Origin: Saccharothrix syringae
GTDB lineage: Bacteria > Actinomycetota > Actinomycetes > Mycobacteriales > Pseudonocardiaceae
Assembly (NCBI RefSeq): GCF_009498035.1
Contig: NZ_CP034550.1
Coordinates: 10,354,001 to 10,418,000 of the forward strand
Length of the DNA: 64,000 bases
Direction of reading: 5' to 3'
Positions 36,335 through 46,658 of this stretch are shown in pieces. The position numbers were made by a program, and so were the translations under genes. Position 1 is the first letter of the stretch. Each line of letters begins with the position of its first letter. The notes beneath the pieces are model-generated. The model was not told the origin of the DNA. It did not search any database and was given only the letters and a program-made list of their open reading frames with translations.

Positions 36335-36742
36335 TCAGACCCGGCGCCGCTTGGGCGGGCGGCAGCCGTTGTGGGGCTGCGGGGTCACGTCCTGGATCGT
36401 GCCGACCTCCAGGCCGGCGGCCTGCAGCGAACGGATCGCGGTCTCCCGGCCGGAACCGGGGCCCTTCACGAACACGTCCACCTTGCGCATGCCGTGCTCG
36501 GCGGCCTTGCGGGCGGCGTTCTCGGCGGCCATCTGCGCGGCGAACGGCGTGGACTTGCGGGAGCCCTTGAAGCCGACGTGGCCGGCGGAGGCCCAGCTGA
36601 TCACGTTGCCCATCGGGTCCGTGATGGACACGATGGTGTTGTTGAACGTGCTCTTGATGTGGGCCTGGCCGTGCGAGACGTTCTTCTTCTCCTTGCGCCG
36701 GACCTTCTTGACCCCGGCGCCCTGGCGGGACTTGGGTGGCAT
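36335..36742 (-). CDS. rpsK: 30S ribosomal protein S11
   Basis: 135 residues. S11 lies on the 30S platform near the mRNA exit. Family motifs: [57 protein letters not shown]. The basic N-terminus ([20 protein letters not shown]) is usual. It is in order between rpsM and rpsD. Confidence 0.97.
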   Translation of the reverse strand: MPPKSRQGAGVKKVRRKEKKNVSHGQAHIKSTFNNTIVSITDPMGNVISWASAGHVGFKGSRKSTPFAAQMAAENAARKAAEHGMRKVDVFVKGPGSGRETAIRSLQAAGLEVGTIQDVTPQPHNGCRPPKRRRV

Positions 36743-36775
36743 GTCTGGGTGATCTCCTGGATTAGACGCGCGAGG

Positions 36776-37156
36776 TTACTTCTTGCCGGCCTTCTTCTTG
36801 CCCGCCACGGTCTTCTTCGGACCCTTGCGGGTGCGCGCGTTCGTCTTGGTGCGCTGCCCGCGGACGGGCAGGTTGCGACGGTGGCGCAGGCCCTGGTAGG
36901 TGCCGATCTCCATCTTGCGGCGGATGTCGGCCTGAACCTCGCGGCGGAGGTCACCCTCGACCTTGAAGTTGTTCTCGATGTAGTCCCGCAGCTTCGCGAG
37001 GTCATCGTCGCCGAGCTCCCGCACCCGGAGGTCCGGGGAGAGCTCGGTCGCCTTCAGCACTTCCTTCGAGCGCGTGCGCCCGATGCCGAAGATGTAGGTG
37101 AGCGCGATCTCCAACCGCTTCTCGCGGGGGAGGTCGACGCCAGCGAGTCGTGCCAT
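36776..37156 (-). CDS. rpsM: 30S ribosomal protein S13
   Basis: 126 residues, [26 protein letters not shown] start. S13 bridges the head to the 50S and contacts the P-site tRNA through its basic tail ([13 protein letters not shown]). Another landmark is [22 protein letters not shown]. It is separated from rpmJ by 213 bases holding a hairpin. Confidence 0.97.
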   Translation of the reverse strand: MARLAGVDLPREKRLEIALTYIFGIGRTRSKEVLKATELSPDLRVRELGDDDLAKLRDYIENNFKVEGDLRREVQADIRRKMEIGTYQGLRHRRNLPVRGQRTKTNARTRKGPKKTVAGKKKAGKK

Positions 37157-37280
37157 GCGGCGCTTGCTCCTGTCGGTTCGTCTCCAGGTCTGCTCCCCGC
37201 CCGGTCCCGGGACTGACTCGCTGCGTCATCCGGTCGCTCTCACGACCGGTGTCCCGGCCCCGGCCTGGAGTCCGGGGGTG

Positions 37281-37306
37281 TGCCGCACCGGGTTGGTGGT
37301 GCGGCA
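37281..37306 (-). terminator. Hairpin between rpmJ and rpsM
   Basis: TGCCGCACC and GGTGCGGCA (9-bp arms, 8-base loop) in the 213-base gap. Without a T-tract it may attenuate rather than end transcription, or stabilise the upstream message. Confidence 0.45.
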
Positions 37307-37369
37307 GGTGCGAAGAGGCTTGCTTACATGTCGCGTCCGTCGAAGACTCGACCCGTGCGGTGGTGCTGG

Positions 37370-37483
37370 TCAGCCCTGGCGCTGCTTGTGGCGCAGGTTC
37401 TCGCAGATCACCATGACCCGGCCGTGGCGGCGGATCACCTTGCACTTGTCGCAGATCTTCTTGACGCTCGGCTGGACCTTCAC
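37370..37483 (-). CDS. rpmJ: 50S ribosomal protein L36 (zinc-binding form)
   Basis: 37 residues from the GTG at 37483 (VKVQPSVKK). The full ICDKCKV ... [11 protein letters not shown] carries three Cys and one His that bind zinc (C+ type). It follows infA by 49 bases, as expected. Confidence 0.95.
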   Translation of the reverse strand: MKVQPSVKKICDKCKVIRRHGRVMVICENLRHKQRQG

Positions 37484-37532
37484 GCCTGAGCTCTCCTGCG
37501 TCAGCCGGCGCCCCGCTTGAGCGCGCCGGAGG

Positions 37533-37754
37533 TCACTTGTAGCGGTAGACGATGCGCCCGCGGGACAGGTCGTAGGGCGAGAGCTCCACGACAACCCGGT
37601 CCTCGGGGAGGATGCGGATGTAGTGCTGACGCATCTTGCCGCTGATGTGTGCCAAGACCTTGTGGCCGTTCTCCAACTCGACGCGGAACATCGCGTTGGG
37701 GAGCGGCTCGATCACGCGGCCCTCGACCTCAATGGCCCCGTCCTTCTTGCCCAT
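37533..37754 (-). CDS. infA: Translation initiation factor IF-1
   Basis: 73 residues, an OB fold starting [16 protein letters not shown]-1 blocks the A site during initiation. The frame is open 23 codons further upstream but this ATG gives the universal size. The motifs [24 protein letters not shown] and [23 protein letters not shown] are invariant. It heads the infA-rpmJ-rpsM-rpsK-rpsD-rpoA-rplQ run. Confidence 0.97.
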   Translation of the reverse strand: MGKKDGAIEVEGRVIEPLPNAMFRVELENGHKVLAHISGKMRQHYIRILPEDRVVVELSPYDLSRGRIVYRYK

Positions 37755-37903
37755 GTCCTCCGCGTTTCGTGACGGTGGGTACTTCTTCGGAGTGCGGGCA
37801 CGCGGCACCCCGACTCCGGACAAGGCCCTTGCGAACCCCTGTCACCCACCGGCTGAGGACCCGGGGCATGACGGAACCGGCGCGACGTGTGCGCCACCCG
37901 TCC

Positions 37904-37932
37904 ATAGTACGCGTGTTAACGCTTGAGCCCAA
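37904..37932 (-). promoter_or_regulatory. Probable infA promoter
   Basis: On the minus strand: -35 TTGGGC (37932-37927), 17-base spacer, -10 TACTAT (37909-37904). It overlaps the end of the DUF1707 gene and gives a leader of about 145 bases before infA. A plausible vegetative promoter, weaker match than those of rplM and rpsL. Confidence 0.5.
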
Positions 37933-38602
37933 ATCGGACGAGGTGGGCGGTGACGACCACGACGCCGAGGGGCCCCGCCACCCACAGCCACCAGGGGTAG
38001 ACCGAGGTCTCGGAGGTGCCGTTGACGATCGCCCAGATGAGCAGGTTGATGGCGCTGGCGAACAGCCAGAGCACGGTCAGGACGACCAGGAAGACGGTGG
38101 TCTTGCTCCGCTTGGCCGGCACCGGGGGCGGTTCGCGCCTCGGCGGCAGCGGCGGGAGGTCGGCGCCGATGTGGGCGGACGGGCGCTGGTGGCCGGCGCC
38201 GGGCCGGGGCGCGTCCTGCCAGACCGGCTCGGGCCGGGCGGCGGCCCGCGGCGGGGCGTCCTGCCGGACGGGCTCCGGGCGCGCGGTGCCCGGCGGTGGC
38301 GCGTCCTGCCGGGTCGGCCCCTGGTGGGCGTCCTGCCAGGTTGGGCGCTGGTCGTCAGCCGGCGGGGTGGGCTTGGCGGCCATGCTCGACGCGTCCTGCC
38401 ACACCGGGGCGGGCCGGGTGGGGTCGTCGGGCAGGTCCGCGGTGAGCCGGTGCAGCTCCGAGTAGGTGCGGGCCTCACCGATGGCCCGGTGCCGCGCGTC
38501 GTACTCGGCCCGGGTCAGCCTGCCCTCGGCGAGGGCCCTGGCCAGGCGCTCCGCCACGACCGACCGGTCGTCGTCCGCGGCCTTGAAGTGGGGCTCGGTC
38601 AT
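37916..38602 (-). CDS. DUF1707 membrane protein with WQDA/RQDA linker repeats
   Basis: 228 residues. Residues 5-55 are a DUF1707 domain (AERLARALAEGRLTRAEYDAR). The linker, about 65-135, contains at least five copies of a (V/T)(W/R)QDA motif separated by Pro-rich stretches. Two membrane helices (about 167-190 and 202-221) form a 2TM-like module. The gene lies between map and infA, where most Actinobacteria have nothing or a small unknown gene. Function unknown. Confidence 0.75.
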   Translation of the reverse strand: MTEPHFKAADDDRSVVAERLARALAEGRLTRAEYDARHRAIGEARTYSELHRLTADLPDDPTRPAPVWQDASSMAAKPTPPADDQRPTWQDAHQGPTRQDAPPPGTARPEPVRQDAPPRAAARPEPVWQDAPRPGAGHQRPSAHIGADLPPLPPRREPPPVPAKRSKTTVFLVVLTVLWLFASAINLLIWAIVNGTSETSVYPWWLWVAGPLGVVVVTAHLVRFGLKR

Positions 38603-38776
38603 GGCTGCGCACTTCCTCCGGGACGACGAGACCGGCCCTGTGGTGGGTTCCTGCCGGTACGCGGTCAGGTTACGCGGGTACCCAACCGGAGTAGGGCTCG
38701 TCCTCCACCCGGGACGACGGGTTCACGAAGCTGTTCTCGGCGCGTCGCCCCGACGAGCGGTCGTGACCCCGCCGGT

Positions 38777-39550
38777 TCACTCCTCCGGAGCAGTGAGCAC
38801 CCACGGACCGTCGTCGGTGATGGCCACCGAGTGCTCCCAGTGGGCGGCGCGCGAGCCGTCGGCGGTGACCACGGTCCAGCCGTCGTCCAGCTCGACCGTG
38901 CGCTCGCTGCCCAGCGTCAGCATCGGCTCGATGGCGATCGCCATGCCGACCTTCAGCCGCGGCCCCTTGCCGGGCTTGCCGTAGTTCGGCAGGAACGGGT
39001 CCATGTGCATCCTGGTGCCGATGCCGTGGCCGCCGTAGCCGTCGACGATGCCGTACTCCACGCCGTGCTCGTCGCCCGCCTGGATGGTGGCGGACTCGAT
39101 GGCGAAGGAGATGTCGCTGAGCTTGTTGCCCGGCACGGCCGCCTCGATGCCCGCGAGCATCGAGCGGCGCGTGGCCTCGGACAGCTTCAGCTCCGCCTCG
39201 GTCACCGCGCCCACCGGCAGGGTGATGGCCGAGTCGCCGTGCCAGCCGTCCAGGATGGCGCCGCAGTCGATCGAGATCAGGTCGCCCTCGGCCAGGACCT
39301 GGGTGCGGCTCGGGATGCCGTGGACGACCTGCTCGTTCACCGACGCGCAGATCGAGGCCGGGAAGCCGTGGTAGCCCTTGAACGACGGGATCGCCCCGGC
39401 GTCGCGGATCGACTGCTCGGCCAGCTCGTCCAGCTCGGCCGTGCTGACCCCGGCCTTGGTGTGCGCGGCCAGCAGCGACAGGGTGCGCGCCACGACCAGC
39501 CCGGCGGCCCTCATGGCCTGGAGCTGGTCGCGGCTCTTGATCTCGATCAT
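38777..39550 (-). CDS. map: Methionine aminopeptidase type I
   Basis: 257 residues from the ATG at 39550 ([14 protein letters not shown]); the open frame above is not needed. It removes the N-terminal Met from nascent proteins. Metal ligands are all present: Asp95, Asp106, His175, Glu208, Glu239 ([27 protein letters not shown]). No N-terminal zinc extension. It lies downstream of adk, as in the classic secY-adk-map-infA run. Confidence 0.96.
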   Translation of the reverse strand: MIEIKSRDQLQAMRAAGLVVARTLSLLAAHTKAGVSTAELDELAEQSIRDAGAIPSFKGYHGFPASICASVNEQVVHGIPSRTQVLAEGDLISIDCGAILDGWHGDSAITLPVGAVTEAELKLSEATRRSMLAGIEAAVPGNKLSDISFAIESATIQAGDEHGVEYGIVDGYGGHGIGTRMHMDPFLPNYGKPGKGPRLKVGMAIAIEPMLTLGSERTVELDDGWTVVTADGSRAAHWEHSVAITDDGPWVLTAPEE

Positions 39551-39597
39551 GCGGTGCCGGCCGGGGACCACGCGCCGTAGTGCATCGACGACACCGT

Positions 39598-40148
39598 TCA
39601 CTTCACGTCGCGCAGCGCGCGCAGCGCGCGCTCGCTGACTTCCTCGACCTCGCCGACGGCGTCGATGGACACGACGATGTCGGCGTAGTGGTCGAGCAGC
39701 GGCGCGGTCTCCGTGCGGTACACCTGCTGGCGGTGCCGGATGACGTCTTCCTTGTCGTCGGTGCGCCCGCGGGCGAGCAGCCGCTCGACCACGACGTCCT
39801 CGTCGACCCGGAACTCCAGCACGGCGTCCAGCGAGTGGCCCGCCGCGGACAGCATCGCGGTGAGCACCTCGGCCTGGGCGACGTTGCGCGGGAAGCCGTC
39901 GAGCAGGAACCCGCCCTCGGCGTCGGCCTGCGCGAGCCGGCCCCGGACCATCTCGTTGGTCACCTCGTCCGGCACGAGCTCGCCGGAGTCCAGGTACTCC
40001 TGGACCTCCTTGCCGAGGTCGGTCTGCTGGCTGATGTGAGCGCGGAAGAGATCTCCGGTGGAGATGTGCGGCACGCCGAGCTTGCTGCTGAGGACCTGGG
40101 CCTGGGTGCCCTTGCCCGCTCCGGGCGGGCCGACGAGAACGAGTCGCA

Positions 40149-40149
<1 letters not shown>
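39598..40149 (-). CDS. adk: Adenylate kinase (short form)
   Basis: 183 residues from the GTG at 40149, which overlaps the secY stop by one base (TAGTG). P-loop GPPGAGKGT at about 7-15, NMP-binding and LID regions in short form ([22 protein letters not shown]), with no zinc-binding LID, as usual in Actinobacteria. It interconverts ATP + AMP and 2 ADP. It is coupled to secY and precedes map. Confidence 0.96.
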
Positions 40150-41459
<1,310 letters not shown>

Positions 41460-41812
41460 GCGAACCTCCATCAGCGTTGCCGGCCCGCCTGGGTCGGCAT
41501 CCTGCGGTACCGGCTGTGTTGCCGGCACAGTCTTGCGGTCGTGCCGCCGGCACACGCGCGCCGGCGGTGGCGGAAGCGACGGGTAGCCGCGACCGACCCG
41601 GAGGACATCCGGGTTCAGCCCGCGACTTTAACAGCCGCCGGGCGGATCGCCGTAGCCAGTCGTCCTGCACACTTGGTACCCGATCGACTACTCACGTTCG
41701 CAAGCCCCCGAACGGATCAAGTTCTCGGGGTTGCGCAACCGGTTCCGCGGGGCGTTTTGAGGGGTTGGTCGGGTATTGGGCGGGTGTGGGCCGGGGGCCG
41801 GTGGGGGTTGGG
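41460..41812. other. Gap between the LysE-type gene and secY
   Basis: 353 bases with no gene. It holds the secY leader, with GGAGG overlapping the alternative ATG. A strong consensus promoter for secY was not found, although secY must be transcribed from here or by read-through. Confidence 0.45.
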
Positions 41813-42418
41813 TCACGGCTTGGACACGGCGAGGGCGCCGGCCATGCCGAGGAGGACGGCGCCGGTGGCCTTGTCGAGGCGGGCCCTCGCCCGCCGGGTC
41901 AGGCCGGCCTTGCGGATGCCCGCTCCCACGGCCACGTAGGCGGTGCCGGCCAGCAGTTCGGCGGCCAGGTAGACGGCGCCCAGGACGGCCAGTTGGAGGG
42001 GGACGGGGGCCCTGGCGGGGTCCACGAACTGGGGGACGAAGGCGGTGAAGATCAGGATCGCCTTGGGGTTGGAGATCGCCACCAGGAACTCCTTGCGGCG
42101 CGGGTTGGCGCTGTGAGCTGGGGTTTTGGTGGTGGCTTCGGTCGTTCTGGCGGTGAGGACGCGGAGGGCCAGGTAGGCGAGGTAGGCGACGCCCGCCCAC
42201 TTGATGATCGTCAGGGCGAGGTGGCTGGCGGCCAGGACCGGGCCGAGTCCGGCGACTACCGCGACGACCATGATGGCGAAGGCGGCCAGGCGGCCCAGGA
42301 GGGCCGTGGCGGCTTTGAGCGGGCCGTGGTGGACGGCGTGGTGCATGCCCAGGAGGTTGTTCGCCCCCGGGGTCAGGGCCACCAGGACCGAGGCCCCGAA
42401 GAAGACGGCTAGCCACAT
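41813..42418 (-). CDS. LysE/RhtB-family exporter
   Basis: 201 residues with six predicted membrane helices (LAVFFGASVLVALTPGANNLL; AAFAIMVVAVVAGLGPVL; WAGVAYLAYLALRVL; AVLGAVYLAAELLAGTAYV; the last at the end). The N-terminal TPGAN and ISNPKAIL motifs mark the LysE/RhtB superfamily, which exports amino acids or similar small molecules. The substrate cannot be told from sequence. It is inserted between rplO and secY, breaking the usual spc order. Its upstream region is repeat-rich. Confidence 0.9.
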   Translation of the reverse strand: MWLAVFFGASVLVALTPGANNLLGMHHAVHHGPLKAATALLGRLAAFAIMVVAVVAGLGPVLAASHLALTIIKWAGVAYLAYLALRVLTARTTEATTKTPAHSANPRRKEFLVAISNPKAILIFTAFVPQFVDPARAPVPLQLAVLGAVYLAAELLAGTAYVAVGAGIRKAGLTRRARARLDKATGAVLLGMAGALAVSKP

Positions 42419-42507
42419 GCCTGGGACGCTAGTTGGGGCCGGTTGGGGGGTGAAGCGGATTTACGCCCTCCGCGAACGGGTCTCGTTTCGGGCCGGCCGG
42501 TAATAGT

Positions 42508-42598
42508 TAACGCTCTCGGGGGTTCACGGGATCTCTCGGTTGACGCTCTCGGGGGGTTCACGGGCTTCCGGTTGGCCGCATCGGGGTTCACGGGCGGG
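42508..42598. repeat. Three imperfect 32-33 bp direct repeats
   Basis: Units start at 42508, 42541 and 42573. The shared core is CTCTCGGGGGTTCACGGG (third copy GCATCGGGGTTCACGGG). They lie 90 bases upstream of the LysE-type start and could be regulatory. Confidence 0.7.
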
Positions 42599-42645
42599 CG
42601 CTCGCCGCTGGGCAGGCCGCCGGGGGGAAAAGCGGGCTCGTGCCC

Positions 42646-42748
42646 TCCCGCATGGCCTGCCGGAGGCAACCACCCTTGTCAAGGGCCCCGCGAAAAGCGT
42701 GCGGGACCCTTGACAAGCGCGGTAGGGCTGCGCCCAGGCCATACGGGA
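42646..42748. repeat. 103-bp nested inverted-repeat element
   Basis: Outer arms TCCCGCATGGCCTG (42646-42659) and CAGGCCATACGGGA (42735-42748), one mismatch. Inner arms CTTGTCAAGGGCCCCGC (42675-42691) and GCGGGACCCTTGACAAG (42701-42717), one mismatch, 9-base loop. It has no coding content. It could be a MITE/REP-like element or a structured RNA. Confidence 0.75.
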
Positions 42749-42811
42749 GACCACGAGCAACCCCCCAGTGAACGAACACGCCACTTCCTCGCGTGGTCAC
42801 GCTCCCACCGG

Positions 42812-43097
42812 CGAGTCATGCATCGAGGTCGCGCGAGTCATGCGTTGGGTCCGGGCGAGTCATGCGTTGGGGCCGGGCGAGTCATGCGTTGGGCACCGGC
42901 GTGTCATGCGTTGAAGCCGGGCGTGTCATGCGCTCAGAGCGCGCGAGTCGAACGTTCGGACCCGTCGTGTCGAACGTTCCGGGCCCCCGAGTTCTACGTT
43001 CAGCACCGGCGTGTCCTCCACTCAGGCACCGCGTGTCCTCCACTCAGGCACCGCGTGTCCTCCGGTCCGGCACCGCGAGTCCTCCGCTCCGGCACGT
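42812..43097. repeat. Array A: 13 degenerate tandem units of exactly 22 bp
   Basis: Units start at 42812 and every 22 bases to 43076. Each begins CGWGTC (one CGAGTT), has a variable 3-base word (ATG, GAA, CTC, CTA), then an invariant C, then mostly xTTCAG or xCTCAG and CACCG-like ends. Units 10 and 11 are identical. 22 is not a multiple of 3 and no frame spans it, so it is non-coding. The ATG-word units come first, then GAA, then CTC. There are no spacers, so it is not CRISPR. Confidence 0.9.
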
Positions 43098-43108
43098 CCC
43101 GAACGCGA

Positions 43109-43140
43109 AACGGCCCCCGGAGCGGGCTCCGGGGGCCGTT
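43109..43140 (-). terminator. Terminator of the spc-operon segment (after rplO)
   Basis: A 15-bp stem (43109-43123 with 43126-43140) lies 20 bases after the rplO stop. Array A starts 11 bases beyond it. Confidence 0.8.
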
Positions 43141-43159
43141 CGGTGGTGCTACCGCCGTG

Positions 43160-43603
43160 TCAGAGCTCGGCGGTGGTGCCGCCGGCGGCGGCGATCTTCT
43201 CGACCGCGCTGCCGGAGAACTTGTTGGCCACGACGTCGAGCTTGACGCCGTTCAGGTCGCCGTTGCCGAGGACCTTGACCGGCTGGTTCTTGCGCACCAG
43301 GCCGGCGTTCACCAGGGCGTCCACGTCCACCCGGCCACCTTCGGGGAAGAGGCGGGCGAGGTCGCCCACGTTCACCACCTGGTACTCGGTGCGGAACGGG
43401 TTGCGGAAGCCCTTCAGCTTCGGCAGGCGCATGTGCAGCGGCATCTGGCCGCCCTCGAAGCGCGGGGAGACGTTCTTCCGCGCGCCCGTGCCCTTCGTGC
43501 CTCGGCCGGCCGTCTTGCCCTTGGAGCCCTCACCGCGACCCACGCGGGTCTTCGCGGTCTTGGCGCCCGGGGCCGGACGAAGGTCGTGGATCTTGATGGT
43601 CAC
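43160..43603 (-). CDS. rplO: 50S ribosomal protein L15
   Basis: 147 residues: [38 protein letters not shown] start and the [21 protein letters not shown] segment. It is coupled to rpmD (stop/start overlap of 4 bases). Usually secY follows at once; here a terminator and the repeat-rich gap follow. Confidence 0.97.
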   Translation of the reverse strand: MTIKIHDLRPAPGAKTAKTRVGRGEGSKGKTAGRGTKGTGARKNVSPRFEGGQMPLHMRLPKLKGFRNPFRTEYQVVNVGDLARLFPEGGRVDVDALVNAGLVRKNQPVKVLGNGDLNGVKLDVVANKFSGSAVEKIAAAGGTTAEL

Positions 43604-43785
43604 GACTGGACCTCCTCGACGACCACCAGGTGGCGCACGGCGTGGATCAGGCCGCGCACCTGCGGCGTGTCCTCACGGACCACCGACTGGCGGATCTTGC
43701 GCAACCCCAGGGTCCGGAGGGACTCGCGGTGGTTGTGCTTGGTACCGATGCTGCTCTTGACCTGGGTCACCTTGAGCTGAGCCAC
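43600..43785 (-). CDS. rpmD: 50S ribosomal protein L30
   Basis: 61 residues from the GTG at 43785 ([16 protein letters not shown]), one base after the rpsE stop; the open frame upstream lies in rpsE. Standard short bacterial L30 ([21 protein letters not shown]). Confidence 0.96.
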   Translation of the reverse strand: MAQLKVTQVKSSIGTKHNHRESLRTLGLRKIRQSVVREDTPQVRGLIHAVRHLVVVEEVQS

Positions 43786-43786
43786 G

Positions 43787-44395
43787 TCACACCCCCGCAC
43801 CCGCGCGAGCGCGGAGCATGCCGGCGGGCGCCACGTCCTCCAGGGGCAGACCGCGGCGGGCGGCCACCTCCTCCGGACGCTGGAGGCCCTTCAGGGCCGC
43901 CACGGTGGCGTGCACGATGTTGATGGCGTTGTCCGAGCCCAGCGACTTGCTCAGCACGTCGTGGACACCGGCGCACTCCAGCACCGCGCGGACCGCGCCA
44001 CCGGCGATGACACCGGTACCGGCCGAGGCCGGGCGCAGCAGCACGACGCCGGCCGCCTTCTCGCCCTGCACCGGGTGAGGGATCGTGCCCGCGATGCGGG
44101 GGACGCGGAAGAAGTTCTTCTTCGCCTCCTCCACACCCTTGGCGATCGCCGCCGGCACTTCCTTGGCCTTGCCGTAGCCGACACCGACCATGCCGTCGCC
44201 GTCGCCGACCACGACCAGGGCGGTGAAGCTGAACCGACGACCACCCTTCACGACCTTGGAGACGCGGTTGATCGCAACCACGCGCTCCAGGTGCGGGGTC
44301 TTCTCCTGGGCCGCGCCGCCGCGGCCGCCGTCACGGCGGTCGCGACGCTCACCGCGCTCGCCCCCGCCGCCTTCGCGACGCGTGCGTCCTGGCAT
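43787..44395 (-). CDS. rpsE: 30S ribosomal protein S5
   Basis: 202 residues. The N-terminal ~30 are Arg/Gly/Glu-rich. The S5 RNA-binding domain follows ([31 protein letters not shown]) and the C-terminal domain ([24 protein letters not shown]). S5 guards decoding accuracy near the mRNA entry. Coupled closely to rpmD. Confidence 0.97.
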   Translation of the reverse strand: MPGRTRREGGGGERGERRDRRDGGRGGAAQEKTPHLERVVAINRVSKVVKGGRRFSFTALVVVGDGDGMVGVGYGKAKEVPAAIAKGVEEAKKNFFRVPRIAGTIPHPVQGEKAAGVVLLRPASAGTGVIAGGAVRAVLECAGVHDVLSKSLGSDNAINIVHATVAALKGLQRPEEVAARRGLPLEDVAPAGMLRARAGAGV

Positions 44396-44429
44396 CAGGC
44401 GTCCCTCTCAATTCCGAAGATGTGCATTG

Positions 44430-44828
44430 TCAGAACTCCAGCCCCGCCTCGCGAGCGGCGTCGGCCAGAGCGGCGATCCGGCCGTGGTAGCGGTTGCCAC
44501 CGCGGTCGAACACGACCTTCGTGACGCCGGCCTCCTTGGCGCGGGCCGCGAGCAGCTCGCCCACCTTGGTGGCCTTGGCCTTCTTGTCGCCCTCCACCGC
44601 GCGGACGTCCGCCTCCACCGAGGAGGCGGCGGCCAGGGTGTGGCCCGCCAGGTCGTCGATCAGCTGGACGCTGATGTGCTTCGACGACCGGTGCACGGCC
44701 AGGCGCGGGCGCTCCGCCGTGCCGCTGACCTTCTTGCGGAGGCGGAAGTGACGGCGGGTCTTGGCGATGCGGCGAGTGGTCGAGATGTCCTTGCCCACCG
44801 GCTTGCGCTTCGTTGCAGTCTCGCTCAT
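44430..44828 (-). CDS. rplR: 50S ribosomal protein L18
   Basis: 132 residues. Binds 5S rRNA with L5. Motifs: [59 protein letters not shown]. It follows rplF by one base. Confidence 0.97.
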   Translation of the reverse strand: MSETATKRKPVGKDISTTRRIAKTRRHFRLRKKVSGTAERPRLAVHRSSKHISVQLIDDLAGHTLAAASSVEADVRAVEGDKKAKATKVGELLAARAKEAGVTKVVFDRGGNRYHGRIAALADAAREAGLEF

Positions 44829-44829
44829 G

Positions 44830-45369
44830 TCACTTACCCGTCTTTCCGACCTTGCGGCGGATCTTCTCGCCCGCGTAGCGCACGCCCTTGCCCTTGTACG
44901 GGTCGGGCTTGCGCAGCTTGCGGATGTTGGCGGCGACCTCGCCCACGAGCTGCTTGTCGATGCCGGCCACGGAGAACCGGGTCGGGGTCTCCACCGCGAA
45001 GGTGATGCCCGCGGGGGCCTCCACCTTCACCGGGTGGCTGTAACCCAGCGCGAACTCCAGGTCGGAGCCCTTGAGCGCCACGCGGTAACCGACCCCGTGG
45101 ATCTCCATCTTCTTCTCGTAGCCCTGGGTCACGCCGATGACCATGTTCTGCACCAGCGTGCGCGAGAGGCCGTGCAGCGAACGGCTGCGGCGCTCGTCGT
45201 TCGGGCGCTTGACCTCGAGGGTGCCGTCCTCGGCCTTCTCGATGATGATCGGCTCGGCGATGGTCAGCGACAGGGTGCCCTTGGGCCCCTTCACGCTGAC
45301 CTCCCGGCCCGCGATGTTCACGTCGACCCCGGAGGGGACGGTGATCGGCAGCTTTCCGATGCGCGACAT
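44830..45369 (-). CDS. rplF: 50S ribosomal protein L6
   Basis: 179 residues: [19 protein letters not shown] start and the ending [27 protein letters not shown]6 sits near the factor-binding site. Coupled to rplR. Confidence 0.97.
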   Translation of the reverse strand: MSRIGKLPITVPSGVDVNIAGREVSVKGPKGTLSLTIAEPIIIEKAEDGTLEVKRPNDERRSRSLHGLSRTLVQNMVIGVTQGYEKKMEIHGVGYRVALKGSDLEFALGYSHPVKVEAPAGITFAVETPTRFSVAGIDKQLVGEVAANIRKLRKPDPYKGKGVRYAGEKIRRKVGKTGK

Positions 45370-45385
45370 GCCTGGTCCCCCTCTC

Positions 45386-45784
45386 CTACCAGACGTAGGC
45401 GAGGACTTCGCCGCCCACGCCGGACTTGTTGGCCTGGCGGTCGGTCATGAGACCGCCAGAGGTCGAGATGATCGCGACGCCAAGACCGCCCAGGACCTTC
45501 GGCAGGTTCGTCGACTTCGCGTAGACGCGCAGACCGGGCTTGCTCACGCGGCGGAGGCCGGCGATGCTGCGCTCCCGGTTCGGGCCGTACTTCAGCTCGA
45601 TGACCAGGTTCTTGGCCACGTCGCCCTGCTCGTCGCGGTAGCTCGCGATGTAACCCTCGCGCTTGAGGATCTCGGCGATGTTGGCCTTCAACTTGGAGTG
45701 CGGCATCACGACCTTGTCGTGGTAAGCCGAGTTCGCGTTCCGCAGACGCGTCAGCATGTCTGCGATGGGGTCGGTCATCGTCAT
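45386..45784 (-). CDS. rpsH: 30S ribosomal protein S8
   Basis: 132 residues: [25 protein letters not shown] start and the [26 protein letters not shown] end. S8 binds 16S helix 21 and is the classic spc-operon autoregulator in E. coli. The 124-base gap to rpsN could hold such a site. Confidence 0.97.
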   Translation of the reverse strand: MTMTDPIADMLTRLRNANSAYHDKVVMPHSKLKANIAEILKREGYIASYRDEQGDVAKNLVIELKYGPNRERSIAGLRRVSKPGLRVYAKSTNLPKVLGGLGVAIISTSGGLMTDRQANKSGVGGEVLAYVW

Positions 45785-45908
45785 GGTGACCTGGTCAACC
45801 TTTCTCGCTGCGGTTCCCCAGTCAGGGTCCGCGACTCGCGTGCGAGCCGGGTCGTGAGCGGGCCTACAGCGAAGTGGAGTGGAAAAAACCTGCCGCCGTG
45901 CCGGCTGG

Positions 45909-46094
45909 CTACCAGCTGGACTTGCTCACACCGGGCAGCTCGCCCCGGTGCGCCATCTCGCGGAGGCAGATCCGGCACAGGCCGAACTTGCGGAACACCG
46001 AGTGCGGGCGCCCGCAGCGCTGGCACCGGGTGTAGGCCCGCACCTTGAACTTCGGCTTGGCCGCGGCCTTGTTGACTAGCGCCTTCTTGGCCAT
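45909..46094 (-). CDS. rpsN: 30S ribosomal protein S14, type Z (zinc-binding)
   Basis: 61 residues: [24 protein letters not shown]. Two CxxC pairs (C24, C27 and C40, C43) bind zinc, the C+ form. The ATG at 46094 overlaps the rplE stop by one base (TGATG). Confidence 0.97.
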   Translation of the reverse strand: MAKKALVNKAAAKPKFKVRAYTRCQRCGRPHSVFRKFGLCRICLREMAHRGELPGVSKSSW

Positions 46095-46657
46095 CAGTTC
46101 TCCCGGAAGGGGAAGCCCAGGAGCTTGAGCAGCGCCCGACCTTCCTCGTCGTTGGTGGCGGTGGTGACGACCGTGATGTCCATGCCGCGGGGGCGGTCGA
46201 TGGCGTCGGGGTCGATCTCGTGGAACATCGACTGCTCGTTGAGGCCGAACGTGTAGTTCCCGTTGCCGTCGAACTGCTTGCCCGAGAGACCGCGGAAGTC
46301 CCTGATGCGCGGGAGCGCGATGGTCAGCAGCCGGTCCAGGAACTCCCACATGCGGTCGCCGCGCAGGGTCACGCGGGCACCGATGGGCATGCCCTCGCGC
46401 AGCTTGAACTGCGCGATGGACTTGCGGGCCCGGCGGACCTCGGGGCGCTGGCCGGTGATGATCGCCAGGTCGCGCACGGCGCCCTCGATCAGCTTGCCGT
46501 CGCGGGCGGCGTCGCCGACGCCCATGTTCACGACGACCTTCACCACGCCGGGGATCTGCATGACGTTGGCGTACTCGAACTGCTTGCGCAGCTCGGCCAC
46601 GATCTCCTCGCGGTAGCGGGTCTTCAGCCGCGGCACGATCTTCTCTGCGGTGGTCAT
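46094..46657 (-). CDS. rplE: 50S ribosomal protein L5
   Basis: 187 residues from the ATG at 46657 ([19 protein letters not shown]); the upstream open frame lies in rplX. L5 carries 5S rRNA into the 50S and contacts the P-site tRNA. Motifs: [32 protein letters not shown]. Confidence 0.97.
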   Translation of the reverse strand: MTTAEKIVPRLKTRYREEIVAELRKQFEYANVMQIPGVVKVVVNMGVGDAARDGKLIEGAVRDLAIITGQRPEVRRARKSIAQFKLREGMPIGARVTLRGDRMWEFLDRLLTIALPRIRDFRGLSGKQFDGNGNYTFGLNEQSMFHEIDPDAIDRPRGMDITVVTTATNDEEGRALLKLLGFPFREN

Positions 46658-46658
46658 G

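Larger units (their letters stand above)
42419..43159. other. Gene-free stretch with three kinds of repeat
   Basis: 741 bases between the rplO stop and the LysE-type start with no credible gene. From left to right it holds three ~32-bp direct repeats (42508-42598), a nested inverted-repeat element (42646-42748), an array of 13 units of exactly 22 bp (42812-43097) and the rplO terminator (43109-43140). Confidence 0.85.

Noticed and set aside
42812..43097. CRISPR array
   Set aside because: The 22-bp units are contiguous, with no unique spacers and no cas genes nearby; variation lies within the units.
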